Shown here one piece after another: positions 24,588 to 31,854 of a stretch of 64,000 nt of DNA. Position 1 is the stretch's first letter. Each line of letters starts with the position of its first letter. The notes under the pieces were generated by a model that was not told where the DNA came from, searched no databases, and saw nothing but the letters and a program-made list of their open reading frames with translations. Source of the DNA: Stenotrophomonas maltophilia (GTDB lineage: Bacteria > Pseudomonadota > Gammaproteobacteria > Xanthomonadales > Xanthomonadaceae); NCBI RefSeq assembly GCF_006970445.1, contig NZ_CP033877.1, positions 248,001 to 312,000 of the forward strand, read 5' to 3'. The translations under genes and the position numbers were made by a program.

Positions 24588-25474
24588 GCCGCATTGCATT
24601 CATCGGGTTGGGCAACATGGGCGGCCCGATGGCCGCCAATCTGGTCAAGAACGGCCACACCGTGCGCGTGTTCGATCTGGTCCCGGCCGCGGTGCAGGCC
24701 GCCGTCGATGCCGGCGCCAGCGCGGCCGCGTCGGCGCGCGAAACCCTCGTCGATGCCGAGGTCGTGATCTCGATGCTGCCGGCCAGCCGTCACGTCGAAG
24801 GCGTGTACCTGGGTGATGACGGCATTCTCGCCGCCATCCCGGCCGGTGCACTGGTCATCGACTGCAGCACGATCGCACCGGCCAGTGCCCGCAAGGTCTC
24901 GGAAGCGGCCGCCGCGCGTGGCCTGCAGATGATCGACGCGCCGGTATCCGGCGGTACCGCCGGTGCCCAGGCCGGCACCCTGACCTTCATCGTCGGTGGC
25001 GAAGAGGACGCGCTGGAACGCGCCCGCCCGGTGCTGCAGGCAATGGGCAAGAACATCTTCCACGTCGGTGCCAGCGGTGCCGGCCAGGTGGCCAAGCTGT
25101 GCAACAACATGGCGCTGGGCGTGATCATGGCGGTGACCGGTGAAGCCATCGCACTCGGCGTGGCGCACGGCTTGGACCCGAAGGTGCTGTCGCAGATGAT
25201 GGCGGTCAGCACCGGCCGCAGCTGGGCCACCGAAGTGTGCAACCCGTGGCCGGGCGTGCTGGAAAACGCCCCGGCCTCGCGCGGCTACAGTGGCGGTTTC
25301 GGCAGCGATCTGATGCTGAAGGACATGGGCCTGGCGGTGGAAGCGGCGATGAGTGTCGGCGCCTCGATCCCGCTGGGCGAAGTGGCCCGCAACCTGTACT
25401 CGATGAACCACCAGGCTGGCCGCGGCAAGCTGGATTTCTCCAGCGTCGTGCAGCTCATCACGAGCGAGAAGTGA
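24584..25474 (+). CDS. mmsB: 3-hydroxyisobutyrate dehydrogenase
   Basis: The 296-aa enzyme oxidises 3-hydroxyisobutyrate to methylmalonate semialdehyde with NAD+. The Rossmann motif FIGLGNMGGPMAANLVKNGH is followed by the substrate loop DAPVSGGTAGAQAGTL and the catalytic Lys in GQVAKLCNNM. The C-terminal segment GFGSDLMLKDMGLA is typical. It is last in the operon and its product feeds back to MmsA. A REP unit and a strong terminator follow. Confidence 0.96.
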   Translation: MSRIAFIGLGNMGGPMAANLVKNGHTVRVFDLVPAAVQAAVDAGASAAASARETLVDAEVVISMLPASRHVEGVYLGDDGILAAIPAGALVIDCSTIAPASARKVSEAAAARGLQMIDAPVSGGTAGAQAGTLTFIVGGEEDALERARPVLQAMGKNIFHVGASGAGQVAKLCNNMALGVIMAVTGEAIALGVAHGLDPKVLSQMMAVSTGRSWATEVCNPWPGVLENAPASRGYSGGFGSDLMLKDMGLAVEAAMSVGASIPLGEVARNLYSMNHQAGRGKLDFSSVVQLITSEK

Positions 25475-25477
25475 CCT

Positions 25478-25503
25478 GGTAGTGCCGGCCGTTGGCCGGC
25501 AAC
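25478..25503 (+). repeat. SMAG REP element after mmsB
   Basis: GTAGTGCCGGCC-GTT-GGCCGGCAAC unit, starting four bases after the mmsB stop codon. It has one base change from the commonest copy in this window. Confidence 0.8.
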
Positions 25504-25535
25504 CTCATGCCCCCGTGCGGGACAACGAAGGTGGG

Positions 25536-25579
25536 ATGGGCGGATGTTCGGTTTCGACCGGCATCCGCCCATTTTTTTT
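25536..25579 (+). terminator. Rho-independent terminator of the mms operon
   Basis: ATGGGCGGATG and CATCCGCCCAT form an 11-bp stem around a loop of about 15 bases that itself contains CGGTTTCGACCG. Eight T residues follow. The stem also reads as a terminator on the other strand, but without a T-tract. Confidence 0.88.
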
Positions 25580-25581
25580 GG

Positions 25582-25622
25582 GGGGTCGGATCCCTTTCGC
25601 AACGCGAAAGGGCTCTGACCCC
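25582..25622. repeat. GGGGTCAGAG-type palindromic repeat (inverted copy)
   Basis: On the minus strand this reads GGGGTCAGAGCCC, an inner stem TTTCGCG/TTGCGAAA, then GGGATCCGACCCC. It shares its outer blocks with 12458-12495. It lies between the mms terminator and the ohr stop. Confidence 0.65.
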
Positions 25623-25629
25623 GCTCGCA

Positions 25630-26055
25630 TCAGGCAACGACCAGCGTCACGTCGATGTTGCCGCGGGTGGCGTTGGAGTACGGGCACACGATGTGCGCCT
25701 TCTGCACCAGTTCTTCCACCTGCTCGCGCGGCACGCCCGGCACGTTGATGGTCAGTTCGGCTTCGATGCCGAAACCGGTCGGGATCTGGCCGATGCCGAC
25801 CTTGCCGGTGACGGTGGTGTCGGCCGGCAGCGCGACCTTGGCCTGGCCGGCCACGAACTTCAGCGCACCCAGGAAGCAGGCCGAGTAGCCAGCGGCGAAC
25901 AGCTGTTCCGGGTTGGTGCCCGGGCCGCCGGCGCCACCCAGCTCGCGCGGGGTCGACAGCTGGATGTCCAGCACGTTGTCGGAGGAGACGGAACGGCCTT
26001 CGCGGCCGCCGGTGGAGGTGGCCTGGGCGGTATACAGAACCTTTTCGATGGACAT
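25630..26055 (-). CDS. ohr: Organic hydroperoxide resistance protein
   Basis: The 141-aa thiol peroxidase of the Ohr/OsmC family reduces organic hydroperoxides in the cytosol. The redox pair is visible: C60 in [12 protein letters not shown] and C124 in [10 protein letters not shown]. The conserved Arg lies in [11 protein letters not shown]. Length is typical of Ohr. No OhrR-type regulator is adjacent on either side. Confidence 0.95.
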   Translation of the reverse strand: MSIEKVLYTAQATSTGGREGRSVSSDNVLDIQLSTPRELGGAGGPGTNPEQLFAAGYSACFLGALKFVAGQAKVALPADTTVTGKVGIGQIPTGFGIEAELTINVPGVPREQVEELVQKAHIVCPYSNATRGNIDVTLVVA

Positions 26056-26166
26056 CGTGATGCTCCTGGTCAGTGGGTGGGTGGTGCGTTGGAGCCTACT
26101 TTGCCCGGTTTCTGCGTACGTTGGGTTGCAGTTCGTACGAAAAACTTGATTGATCGTCCTGCTGGC

Positions 26167-27123
26167 CTAGATCGTCCACTCACGGTCGGTGGTGAACATG
26201 ATGGTCAGCCAGCGGTCGGGCGAGGCCTCGCCCAGCGCATCGCCGATCTCGTCGCGCAGCTGGTCCCATTCCACCAGCGGCCGCGGCGGGTCGTCCTCGC
26301 GTACCACGAAGAACAGCTCGATCTGCTCGCCACGCCCCACCTGCGCCACGTAGCTGCGATGCTCGACGAAGCCGTGCCTGGCGACGATCGCGCGTGCCAC
26401 CGCGTCCACGTGCGTCTGCAGTTCCGGCGGGGTGACCAGCAGGATGCCGGCCAGCGCCCGGCGCACGGTGCCCAGCGGGGCGATCATCACCAGCACGCAG
26501 ACGAAGGCGAGGATGGCCGGGTCGATGTACGGCCCGACCCAAGCCAGCGAGGTGCCCTGCACCAGCACGCCGCCGAGGAAGGCCAGCAGGTAGCAGGCTG
26601 ACATGCTGGCGGCGATCACCCAGTTCTTCGCGTCCAGTGCGATGAACTCCGAACCGATGCGGCGGTTGGCGCGCAGCACGAACCAGGCCAGTGCACCTTC
26701 GCCGACGATCGACAACCCGGCGAAGGCAATGGCTGGGCCGAGTGCGATGTGGCGGCCGCCGGACATCAGCGCATCCACCGCATTGACCAGCGCATACAGT
26801 GCTGCGCCGATCATCAGCGTGCCGCTCACCCCCAGCACGATCGGCTCCAGGTGCCAGAAGCCCATGGTGAAGCGCTGGTTGAGCCGCGACTGCAGCGCGT
26901 CGGTGCTGGTGGACAGTGCGATCAGTCGCGCGACCAGCAGCGACAGCCAGGTCATCACCACATCGATCAGGCCGTAGATGCCATCGAAGATGATCAGCGA
27001 GGAATTGGCCAGCAGACCGAATACCACCGCAGCCGCGGCCAGCAGCAATGAGCCTGCGATGGACAGGCGCAGCACGCCTTGTTCGGTACGCGCATCGAAG
27101 AAGCGTTCGGGGGTGGCAGGCAT
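26167..27123 (-). CDS. Cation diffusion facilitator family transporter, atypical metal motifs
   Basis: The 318-aa inner-membrane protein has about six hydrophobic helices in the first 220 residues and a soluble C-terminal domain. Its first metal motif reads DGIYGLID, with no His, and the second reads LDAKNW instead of HxxxD. Both sites thus lack the histidines usual in zinc exporters, so the substrate may differ. It is the last chromosomal gene before the tail module. Its N-terminus ([12 protein letters not shown]) is not a signal peptide. Confidence 0.85.
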   Translation of the reverse strand: MPATPERFFDARTEQGVLRLSIAGSLLLAAAAVVFGLLANSSLIIFDGIYGLIDVVMTWLSLLVARLIALSTSTDALQSRLNQRFTMGFWHLEPIVLGVSGTLMIGAALYALVNAVDALMSGGRHIALGPAIAFAGLSIVGEGALAWFVLRANRRIGSEFIALDAKNWVIAASMSACYLLAFLGGVLVQGTSLAWVGPYIDPAILAFVCVLVMIAPLGTVRRALAGILLVTPPELQTHVDAVARAIVARHGFVEHRSYVAQVGRGEQIELFFVVREDDPPRPLVEWDQLRDEIGDALGEASPDRWLTIMFTTDREWTI

Positions 27124-27251
27124 GCGGAAATCCAGCGGGAAAATGGGCTGCGGAAGCAGCGCGCTGCCATTCTATCCAGCCCGCCGCACGTCGCCGTGAC
27201 CACGCCCGCACAGCGCCTGGAAAAGTCACCAGACTGGTAACCGTTTGCGGA

Positions 27252-27280
27252 TTGACGGGTGCACACCCGAAGCGTATCGT
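27252..27280 (+). promoter_or_regulatory. Probable sigma-70 promoter with palindromic spacer
   Basis: TTGACG and TATCGT are spaced by exactly 17 bases. The region from the end of the -35 box into the spacer contains CGGGTGCACACCCG, a near-perfect inverted repeat that could bind a repressor. It points into the tail module and is the only strong promoter candidate upstream of it. Confidence 0.5.
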
Positions 27281-27297
27281 TTGTACCACGATGACAT

Positions 27298-27330
27298 AGA
27301 AGCCTCCGGTGACCCCGGGGGCTTCTTTCG
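27298..27330 (+). terminator. Terminator-like hairpin in the tail-module leader
   Basis: AGAAGCC and GGCTTCT, with an inner CCGG/CCGG region, form a stable stem followed by TTCGTTT. It lies 20 bases after the promoter. If active, transcripts would stop early unless an antiterminator acts. Confidence 0.5.
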
Positions 27331-27502
27331 TTTGTGCCATCGCGCGCTGCGATGCCATCGCCACCGGCCCTGACGTTCCCGTCGTGGCCGTTCTGTTTTC
27401 CGCCCTGATCCTGCTTCTCCTGCGCCGTCCTGGTGACCGCGTGGGGCGCCGCCGTGCGCGCAGGGTCGGGGCACTCCACATCCATCAACGAAGGAGGATT
27501 CG

Positions 27503-28015
27503 ATGCCCCTGCTGACCCTCGAGCAGTGCCGCGCGCACTGCCGTATCGACGGCGATTTTGACGACGCCATCCTGGGTGACCTGCTGGCCGCAGCCAGCGA
27601 CGCAGCCGCGGCCTACCTGGGCCGCGAACTGTACGCCGACCAGGCCGCGCTGGACCAGGCGCTGGACCAGCTGCCGCAGGACATGGCGGCGGCGGTGACC
27701 GGGCATGAAGCCGCGGTTGCCGCCGCCAACGCCGAGACCAACGCGGCCAAGGCCAAGGCCATGCGGGATGTGGCCGATCGCCGCCTGGCCGTGGCCACCG
27801 CGCGCAGTGCACGCCTGCTGTTGGGCATGCCCGCCAGTGACAGCATCCGCGCAGCAGTCCGCCTGCTGCTGGGCCACCTGTACGCCCACCGCGAAGCCGT
27901 GGTTGTCTCTGCACAGACGCTCGATGCACCGGCAGCTGCCACTGCCATCGCCATGGAGCTGCCGTTCGGCGTGGCCGCGCTGCTGGATCCGTACCGACCG
28001 GCCGCAACGCCATGA
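27503..28015 (+). CDS. Phage head-tail connector (gp6-like)
   Basis: The 170-aa protein resembles the gp6/gp15-like adaptors that sit under the portal: the opening LLTLEQCRAHCRIDGDFDDA and the helix DLLAAASDAAAAYLGREL are characteristic. The C-terminal part (AVRLLLGHLYAHREAVV, then LPFGVAALLDPYR) also matches. A middle section from about 60 to 95, rich in Ala, looks like an insertion. The ATG follows a perfect AAGGAGG. It is the first gene of the tail module, and no capsid genes precede it. Confidence 0.8.
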   Translation: MPLLTLEQCRAHCRIDGDFDDAILGDLLAAASDAAAAYLGRELYADQAALDQALDQLPQDMAAAVTGHEAAVAAANAETNAAKAKAMRDVADRRLAVATARSARLLLGMPASDSIRAAVRLLLGHLYAHREAVVVSAQTLDAPAAATAIAMELPFGVAALLDPYRPAATP

Positions 28016-28362
28016 ACGCCGGCCACCTCAATCGCCGCATCCGTATCGAGCGCCAGGACGGCCGGCTCGATGCCTGGGGGCAGCCGCTGGACGCTTGGCA
28101 GCCGGTGGCGGAACTGTGGGCCGCCATCACTGCCGATCCCACAGGCAGCGTGCAGCGGCTGACGCTGGAAAGCCGCCTGCCGGCCACAATCCGCCGCCAG
28201 CGTTTCCATGTCCGATTGGCGGCTGCACGACAGGCCGGCATCCATGTCGGCATGCGCATCGTGCATGACAGTCGCGTTTTCAATATCACCGGCGTTGCTC
28301 CCGACTTCAGCCGGCGCCAGACCACGGTGCTGTTCACCGAACAGTCTTCAGGCACTGCCTGA
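28012..28362 (+). CDS. Phage head closure / head-tail adaptor protein
   Basis: The 116-aa protein opens with AGHLNRRIRIERQDGRLDAWGQ, the family signature of SPP1 gp16-like head closure proteins, which end the head and begin tail attachment. VAELWAAITADPTGS and the closing VVLF-like strand TTVLFTEQ also fit. ATG 28012 overlaps the previous stop by four bases. Confidence 0.85.
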   Translation: MNAGHLNRRIRIERQDGRLDAWGQPLDAWQPVAELWAAITADPTGSVQRLTLESRLPATIRRQRFHVRLAAARQAGIHVGMRIVHDSRVFNITGVAPDFSRRQTTVLFTEQSSGTA

Positions 28363-28385
28363 GCGACGCCAACCAGGACACCGCG

Positions 28386-28742
28386 ATGAGTTACGAAGCA
28401 CAGCTGCACACGCTGCTGGCCCCGCTGCTGCAGGGCCGGCTGTATCCCGACGTTCCGCCGGAACCGGTCATCTACCCGTGTGCCGTCTACCAGCAGATGG
28501 GTGGACAGTCCGTGTGGTTCAACGAAGGTTCCACTCCCGAACAGAAGCACGCTCGCGTGCAACTGACCGTTTGGGCAGACAGCCGCGCCCAGGCCAATAC
28601 CCTGATCCGTGAGATCGAGGATCAGGTCTGCGCGGGATTGCCGACCGCCGAGTCGTTCGGCGCTGCAATCGCCGTGCATGAGCCGGTGCTGCACAAGCAC
28701 GGCGCGCGGCTCGATTTCGGCCTGTGGTACGTCGACCCGTAA
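28386..28742 (+). CDS. Phage tail terminator / tail completion protein (DUF3168)
   Basis: The 118-aa protein fits DUF3168: SYEAQLHTLLAPLLQGRLYP and YPCAVYQQMGG, then the strand VQLTVWADSRAQANTLIREI. These proteins form the ring closing the tail tube at its head-proximal end. It lies 23 bases after the head closure gene and is followed by a hairpin with a T-tract. Confidence 0.82.
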   Translation: MSYEAQLHTLLAPLLQGRLYPDVPPEPVIYPCAVYQQMGGQSVWFNEGSTPEQKHARVQLTVWADSRAQANTLIREIEDQVCAGLPTAESFGAAIAVHEPVLHKHGARLDFGLWYVDP

Positions 28743-28765
28743 ACCGCATCACCCGCGCAACACCC

Positions 28766-28794
28766 CAGCCCGGCAACCGCCGGGCTTTTTTTTA
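28766..28794 (+). terminator. Terminator-like hairpin before the tail tube gene
   Basis: AGCCCGGC and GCCGGGCT form an 8-bp stem with a short loop, followed by eight T residues. It lies 24 bases after the tail terminator gene and 20 bases before the tail tube gene, so it would separate head-tail joining genes from tail genes in level of transcription. Confidence 0.75.
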
Positions 28795-28813
28795 TCCAAC
28801 GAGGAAATACACC

Positions 28814-29473
28814 ATGGCACTCAAGCTTCCCAAGGGCACCCAGTTCGGTTTCGCACCGGTCGTCTCCACCGCGATCGCCACCAGCGCGATCTCCAAGGCT
28901 GTGCCGGCACTGGCCAGCGTTGCCGCCAACAGCGTCGACACCGGCGATGTAGTGGTCATTGAACTGCCGGGTTGGCCGGCCCTGAACAACCGCGCCACCC
29001 GCGCCGGTGCTGAAGCCACCGGCACCGTTGAACTGCTGGGCATCGACACCACCGACACCGTGCTGTTCCCGGGCACTAGCGGTGCCGGCGTGCTGCGCAA
29101 GGCAGGCGCCTTCGTCGACCTGGACCAGCAGGGCGACCCGACCACCGCCGGTGGCGAGCAGCAGTACTGGAGCGGCACGCTTCTGGAAGACCCGACCGGT
29201 CGCCAGGTGCAGATGCCGACCTTCAAGAACGCCAAGACCATCACCCTGCCGCTGTTCTACGATCCGAAGAAGCCGTGGTATTCGGCGCTGAAGAACGTTG
29301 ATGCCAAGGGCGAGCCGGTGATCCTGCGTGCCAAGCTGGTCGGCGGCGACGTGCTGTACTGGTACGGCTACCTGAGCTACAACGGCGACCCGACCATGGC
29401 CGCCAACACCCCGATGGGCACCACCGCGACCTTCACCGCGCTGGCCGACTCCATCCTGGTCGAGGGCGCCTGA
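28814..29473 (+). CDS. Phage major tail tube protein
   Basis: The 219-aa protein has the features of a lambda gpV-type tube subunit: a beta-rich N-terminal domain (KLPKGTQFGFAPVVSTAIAT, GDVVVIELPGWPALNNR), a strand repeat with FPGTSGAGVLRKAGAFVDLD, and an end with TATFTALADSILVEGA. The ATG follows GAGGAAAT. It lies directly before the tail chaperone genes, the conserved order in siphophages. The usual extra Ig-like C-terminal domain of lambda gpV appears absent. Confidence 0.82.
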   Translation: MALKLPKGTQFGFAPVVSTAIATSAISKAVPALASVAANSVDTGDVVVIELPGWPALNNRATRAGAEATGTVELLGIDTTDTVLFPGTSGAGVLRKAGAFVDLDQQGDPTTAGGEQQYWSGTLLEDPTGRQVQMPTFKNAKTITLPLFYDPKKPWYSALKNVDAKGEPVILRAKLVGGDVLYWYGYLSYNGDPTMAANTPMGTTATFTALADSILVEGA

Positions 29474-29781
29474 TGTTCCAGGTAAAGGCGCCGGAGAGCT
29501 TCAAGAGCACCCTGACCATCGTCGGTCACGGTCGCGAGCAGAAGCTCAACCTGACCTACCGGCACCTGTCGGTAGCCGACTACGCCAGCCTGCTGGAGCG
29601 TCTGGGCGATGACACCTTGAGCGTGGCCCAGGCCATCCTGGACATCGTGGTGGACTGGGATGCCGATGTGGCGCTGGATACCGCCGGCGTCGAGCTGGCG
29701 CTGCAGCAGCAGGCCGGCCTGGATGGCGCCATCATCGGTGGCTACACCCAGGCGCTGCAGGTCGCACGCAAGGGAAACTGA
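29473..29781 (+). CDS. Tail assembly chaperone (gpG analogue)
   Basis: The 102-aa protein is in the place of lambda gpG, which coats the tape measure during assembly. The fold hint is MFQVKAPESFKSTLTIVGHG followed by a helical part. Its start overlaps the tail tube stop by one base. The last codons are part of the heptamer GGGAAAC just before the TGA, so some ribosomes should slip into the next frame and make a longer G-GT form. Confidence 0.8.
   Translation: MFQVKAPESFKSTLTIVGHGREQKLNLTYRHLSVADYASLLERLGDDTLSVAQAILDIVVDWDADVALDTAGVELALQQQAGLDGAIIGGYTQALQVARKGN
29772..29778 (+). promoter_or_regulatory. Programmed -1 ribosomal frameshift site GGGAAAC
   Basis: In the zero frame the codons are AAG GGA AAC TGA, so G-GGA-AAC fits X-XXY-YYZ. 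The -1 frame is open from here through the following gene to 30089. Lambda uses GGGAAAG at the same place in gpG/gpGT. Confidence 0.85.
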
Positions 29782-29789
29782 TCGAGGCG

Positions 29790-30089
29790 GTGGGGGCCCT
29801 GTACTGGCGGGCCCCCACCGAGTCCGAGCTGATGCAGCTTGGATTGAAGGCCAAGCATTTTCCGCCGCCGCAGGTTGAGCTGTGGCCGGAGTGCGTGCTT
29901 CCCATCGAACTTTTCTCGCGGGTTGCCACCCAGTGGCGCGTCGGCGCAGGTGGCCCGATCGGGCTGGATTACAACGTGGTCTACCACGAGCTGCAGCGCG
30001 AAGCGCTCGACAGCGAACAGTACGACGAGGTGATGGCGGCGATCCGCGTCATCGAACGCGCTGCCCTGGAGCAGATGCAACAGGAATGA
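29790..30089 (+). CDS. Tail assembly chaperone T extension (gpT analogue, DUF1799-like)
   Basis: This 99-codon frame begins at a GTG but is more likely made by -1 frameshifting from the preceding gene, continuing through LIEAVGALYWRAPTESELMQ. The protein fits small phage DUF1799-like proteins that follow the gpG analogue (YWRAPTESELMQLGL, and later GLDYNVVYHELQREAL). The fused G-GT protein recruits tail tube subunits to the tape measure. The tape measure gene follows after 75 bases. Confidence 0.78.
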   Translation: MGALYWRAPTESELMQLGLKAKHFPPPQVELWPECVLPIELFSRVATQWRVGAGGPIGLDYNVVYHELQREALDSEQYDEVMAAIRVIERAALEQMQQE

Positions 30090-30164
30090 GCCGGCCATCG
30101 CGATTACGCCGATGACCGATCCCGGCTCCGCAGATGCGGAGCCGACTCTCCCGAGGAACACTCA

Positions 30165-31523
30165 ATGAGCACTACATCGCCTGGCAGCACACGGGCCACC
30201 GTGGAGGCCAGCAACGCATTGGAAACGGCCATGCAGGCAGCAAGGCGCAGCATGACCGAGATGACCGGCAGCACACAGGAGTTCCAGCGGCAGCTGGAAA
30301 AGATCAATACGGTGCAGCAGGCATTCAATGCCGTGCTGACCACCAGCGCTTCGTTGGTCACCGCACTGTCCACGCAACTGACTGCCTTGAACACGCAGTT
30401 GCAGGCGGCGGCGAAGGCGGGTGCGACCACAGCCGCCGCGGACGCTGGCAAGGCTGCAAAGAAGGAAGAGAAGGCCCAACAGGACGACATGGGCCTGGCG
30501 GGCATCCGCAAGGGCCTGGGCGGCGCGCTCGGCGACTATATCGGGAAGACCGAAAACACCGCCACGGCGGCCAAGAAGGCGTTCGACAAAGCGTTCACTG
30601 GCGCCGACGAAGCCCTGCGGAGCTTCGTGACCACCGGCAAGTCCAAGTACAAGGAGCTGGCCCAGTCCATCCTGGCCGACCTGAAGATGATCGCTGCACA
30701 GCAGGCGCTGGTCTGGGGGGCGAGGAAGATCGCCGGCTTGATGGGGGTCGACCTGACGCCCAAGGATGCAGCGACGGACGCGGCGGCGGTGATTGCAGGC
30801 GTGGCGACTGCCAAGGACGCCAAGGCTGGTGATACCAAGGCGGGCGAAACCAAGGACGCCAAGGACACCAAGGGCACCACAGGACTTTCGGGGTTCCGCA
30901 AGGGCTTCGGCAGCGCGCTCGGCGAGTACATGGAAAAGACCGAGAACTCCGCCAAGTCTACCCAGGATGCCTTTTCCAAGGCGTTCACCGGCGCCGAGGC
31001 GGCACTGCAGAGTTTCGTGAAGACGGGCAAGTCCAACTACAAGGATCTGGCCAAGTCGATCATCGCCGATCTCAAGATGATTGCCATCCAACAGGCAATC
31101 GTCTGGGGCGTCAAGAAGATCGCGGGCCTGTTCGGATATGGCACGGGGGTGGAGGCCAACGCCAACGGTGGCGTCTACCAGTCGCCGAGCCTGTCGGCCT
31201 ACTCCGGCGGTGTCTACAACACCCCGCAGCTGTTCGCCTTCGCCAAGGGTGCCGGCGTATTCGGCGAAGCGGGGCCGGAAGCGATCATGCCGCTGCAGCG
31301 CGGGCCGGACGGCCGCCTCGGCGTGGCCGCACATGGCGGCGGTGGTGGCGGAGTGGGTGTGAGCATCCGCATCGACAACAACGGTGGCAAGGAAGTCACC
31401 ACCAACGAAAGCATGCTGCAGCAGTTCGGCAACGAGATCGGCCAGTTCGTGGAACGCAAGTACCGCGAACTGCAGAGTCGTGACCTGAAGGCAGGTGGTG
31501 TGCTCAGCAGGAGTGCCATGTAA
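30165..31523 (+). CDS. Tail tape measure protein, short, with internal duplication
   Basis: The 452-aa protein sets tail length and is packed within the tube. It starts with a helical region (about 10-110). Two copies of a lambda tape-measure-type domain follow at residues 110-194 and 240-324. They share GIRKGLGGALGDYIGKTEN / GFRKGFGSALGEYMEKTEN and later SILADLKMIAAQQALVWG / SIIADLKMIAIQQAIVWG. A Lys/Asp/Thr-rich linker (about 215-238) joins them. The C-terminus (GAGVFGEAGPEAIMPLQRGP) is the standard tape-measure tail. It is much shorter than lambda gpH (853 aa), so the tail should be short. Confidence 0.88.
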   Translation: MSTTSPGSTRATVEASNALETAMQAARRSMTEMTGSTQEFQRQLEKINTVQQAFNAVLTTSASLVTALSTQLTALNTQLQAAAKAGATTAAADAGKAAKKEEKAQQDDMGLAGIRKGLGGALGDYIGKTENTATAAKKAFDKAFTGADEALRSFVTTGKSKYKELAQSILADLKMIAAQQALVWGARKIAGLMGVDLTPKDAATDAAAVIAGVATAKDAKAGDTKAGETKDAKDTKGTTGLSGFRKGFGSALGEYMEKTENSAKSTQDAFSKAFTGAEAALQSFVKTGKSNYKDLAKSIIADLKMIAIQQAIVWGVKKIAGLFGYGTGVEANANGGVYQSPSLSAYSGGVYNTPQLFAFAKGAGVFGEAGPEAIMPLQRGPDGRLGVAAHGGGGGGVGVSIRIDNNGGKEVTTNESMLQQFGNEIGQFVERKYRELQSRDLKAGGVLSRSAM

Positions 31524-31852
31524 TGACCGACACCTTCACCTGGCCGGCAACCAGCCAGAGTACGGGAACCACCACCGCCGCCGTGAAGCGCGCGAAGTTC
31601 GGTGATGGTTATGCGCAGGCCGCTGCCGATGGTCTGAATGCAACCTCACGCAGCTACCAGCTGCAGTTCGTCGGCAACCGCAGGACGATCAACGAGATCG
31701 TGGCCTTCCTGGATGGCCATGCCGGCCGCAGCTTCCTGTGGAAGGGACCACTGGGGCAGGGGCTCTACATGTGTGATTCCTACACCGACAGCCATCTCGG
31801 CGGCCAGGTATCGACGATCACCGCCACGTTCGAGCAGACCTTCCAGGCGTAG
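31523..31852 (+). CDS. Phage minor tail protein (gpM-like)
   Basis: The 109-aa protein opens with TDTFTWPATSQSTGTTTAAV and has KRAKFGDGYAQAAADGLN, both typical of the gpM-like Phage_min_tail family that caps the tail tip beside L. The end, GGQVSTITATFEQTF, also fits. Its ATG overlaps the tape measure stop by one base. In lambda, L follows M; here five fibre genes and one small gene intervene. Confidence 0.88.
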   Translation: MTDTFTWPATSQSTGTTTAAVKRAKFGDGYAQAAADGLNATSRSYQLQFVGNRRTINEIVAFLDGHAGRSFLWKGPLGQGLYMCDSYTDSHLGGQVSTITATFEQTFQA

Positions 31853-31854
31853 GC

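Larger units (their letters stand above)
27124..27502 (+). other. Leader region of the tail module
   Basis: This 379-base stretch contains a good promoter at 27252-27280, a terminator-like hairpin at 27298-27330, and then about 170 bases without a convincing gene up to the AAGGAGG site of the first tail-module gene. A GTG frame at 27309 (68 codons, one hydrophobic stretch, then Arg-rich) does not look coding. Confidence 0.55.

Noticed and set aside
27309..27515. 68-codon frame in the tail-module leader
   Set aside because: It starts inside a terminator hairpin, turns Arg-rich at the end, overlaps the start of the first tail gene, and has no clear ribosome-binding site.
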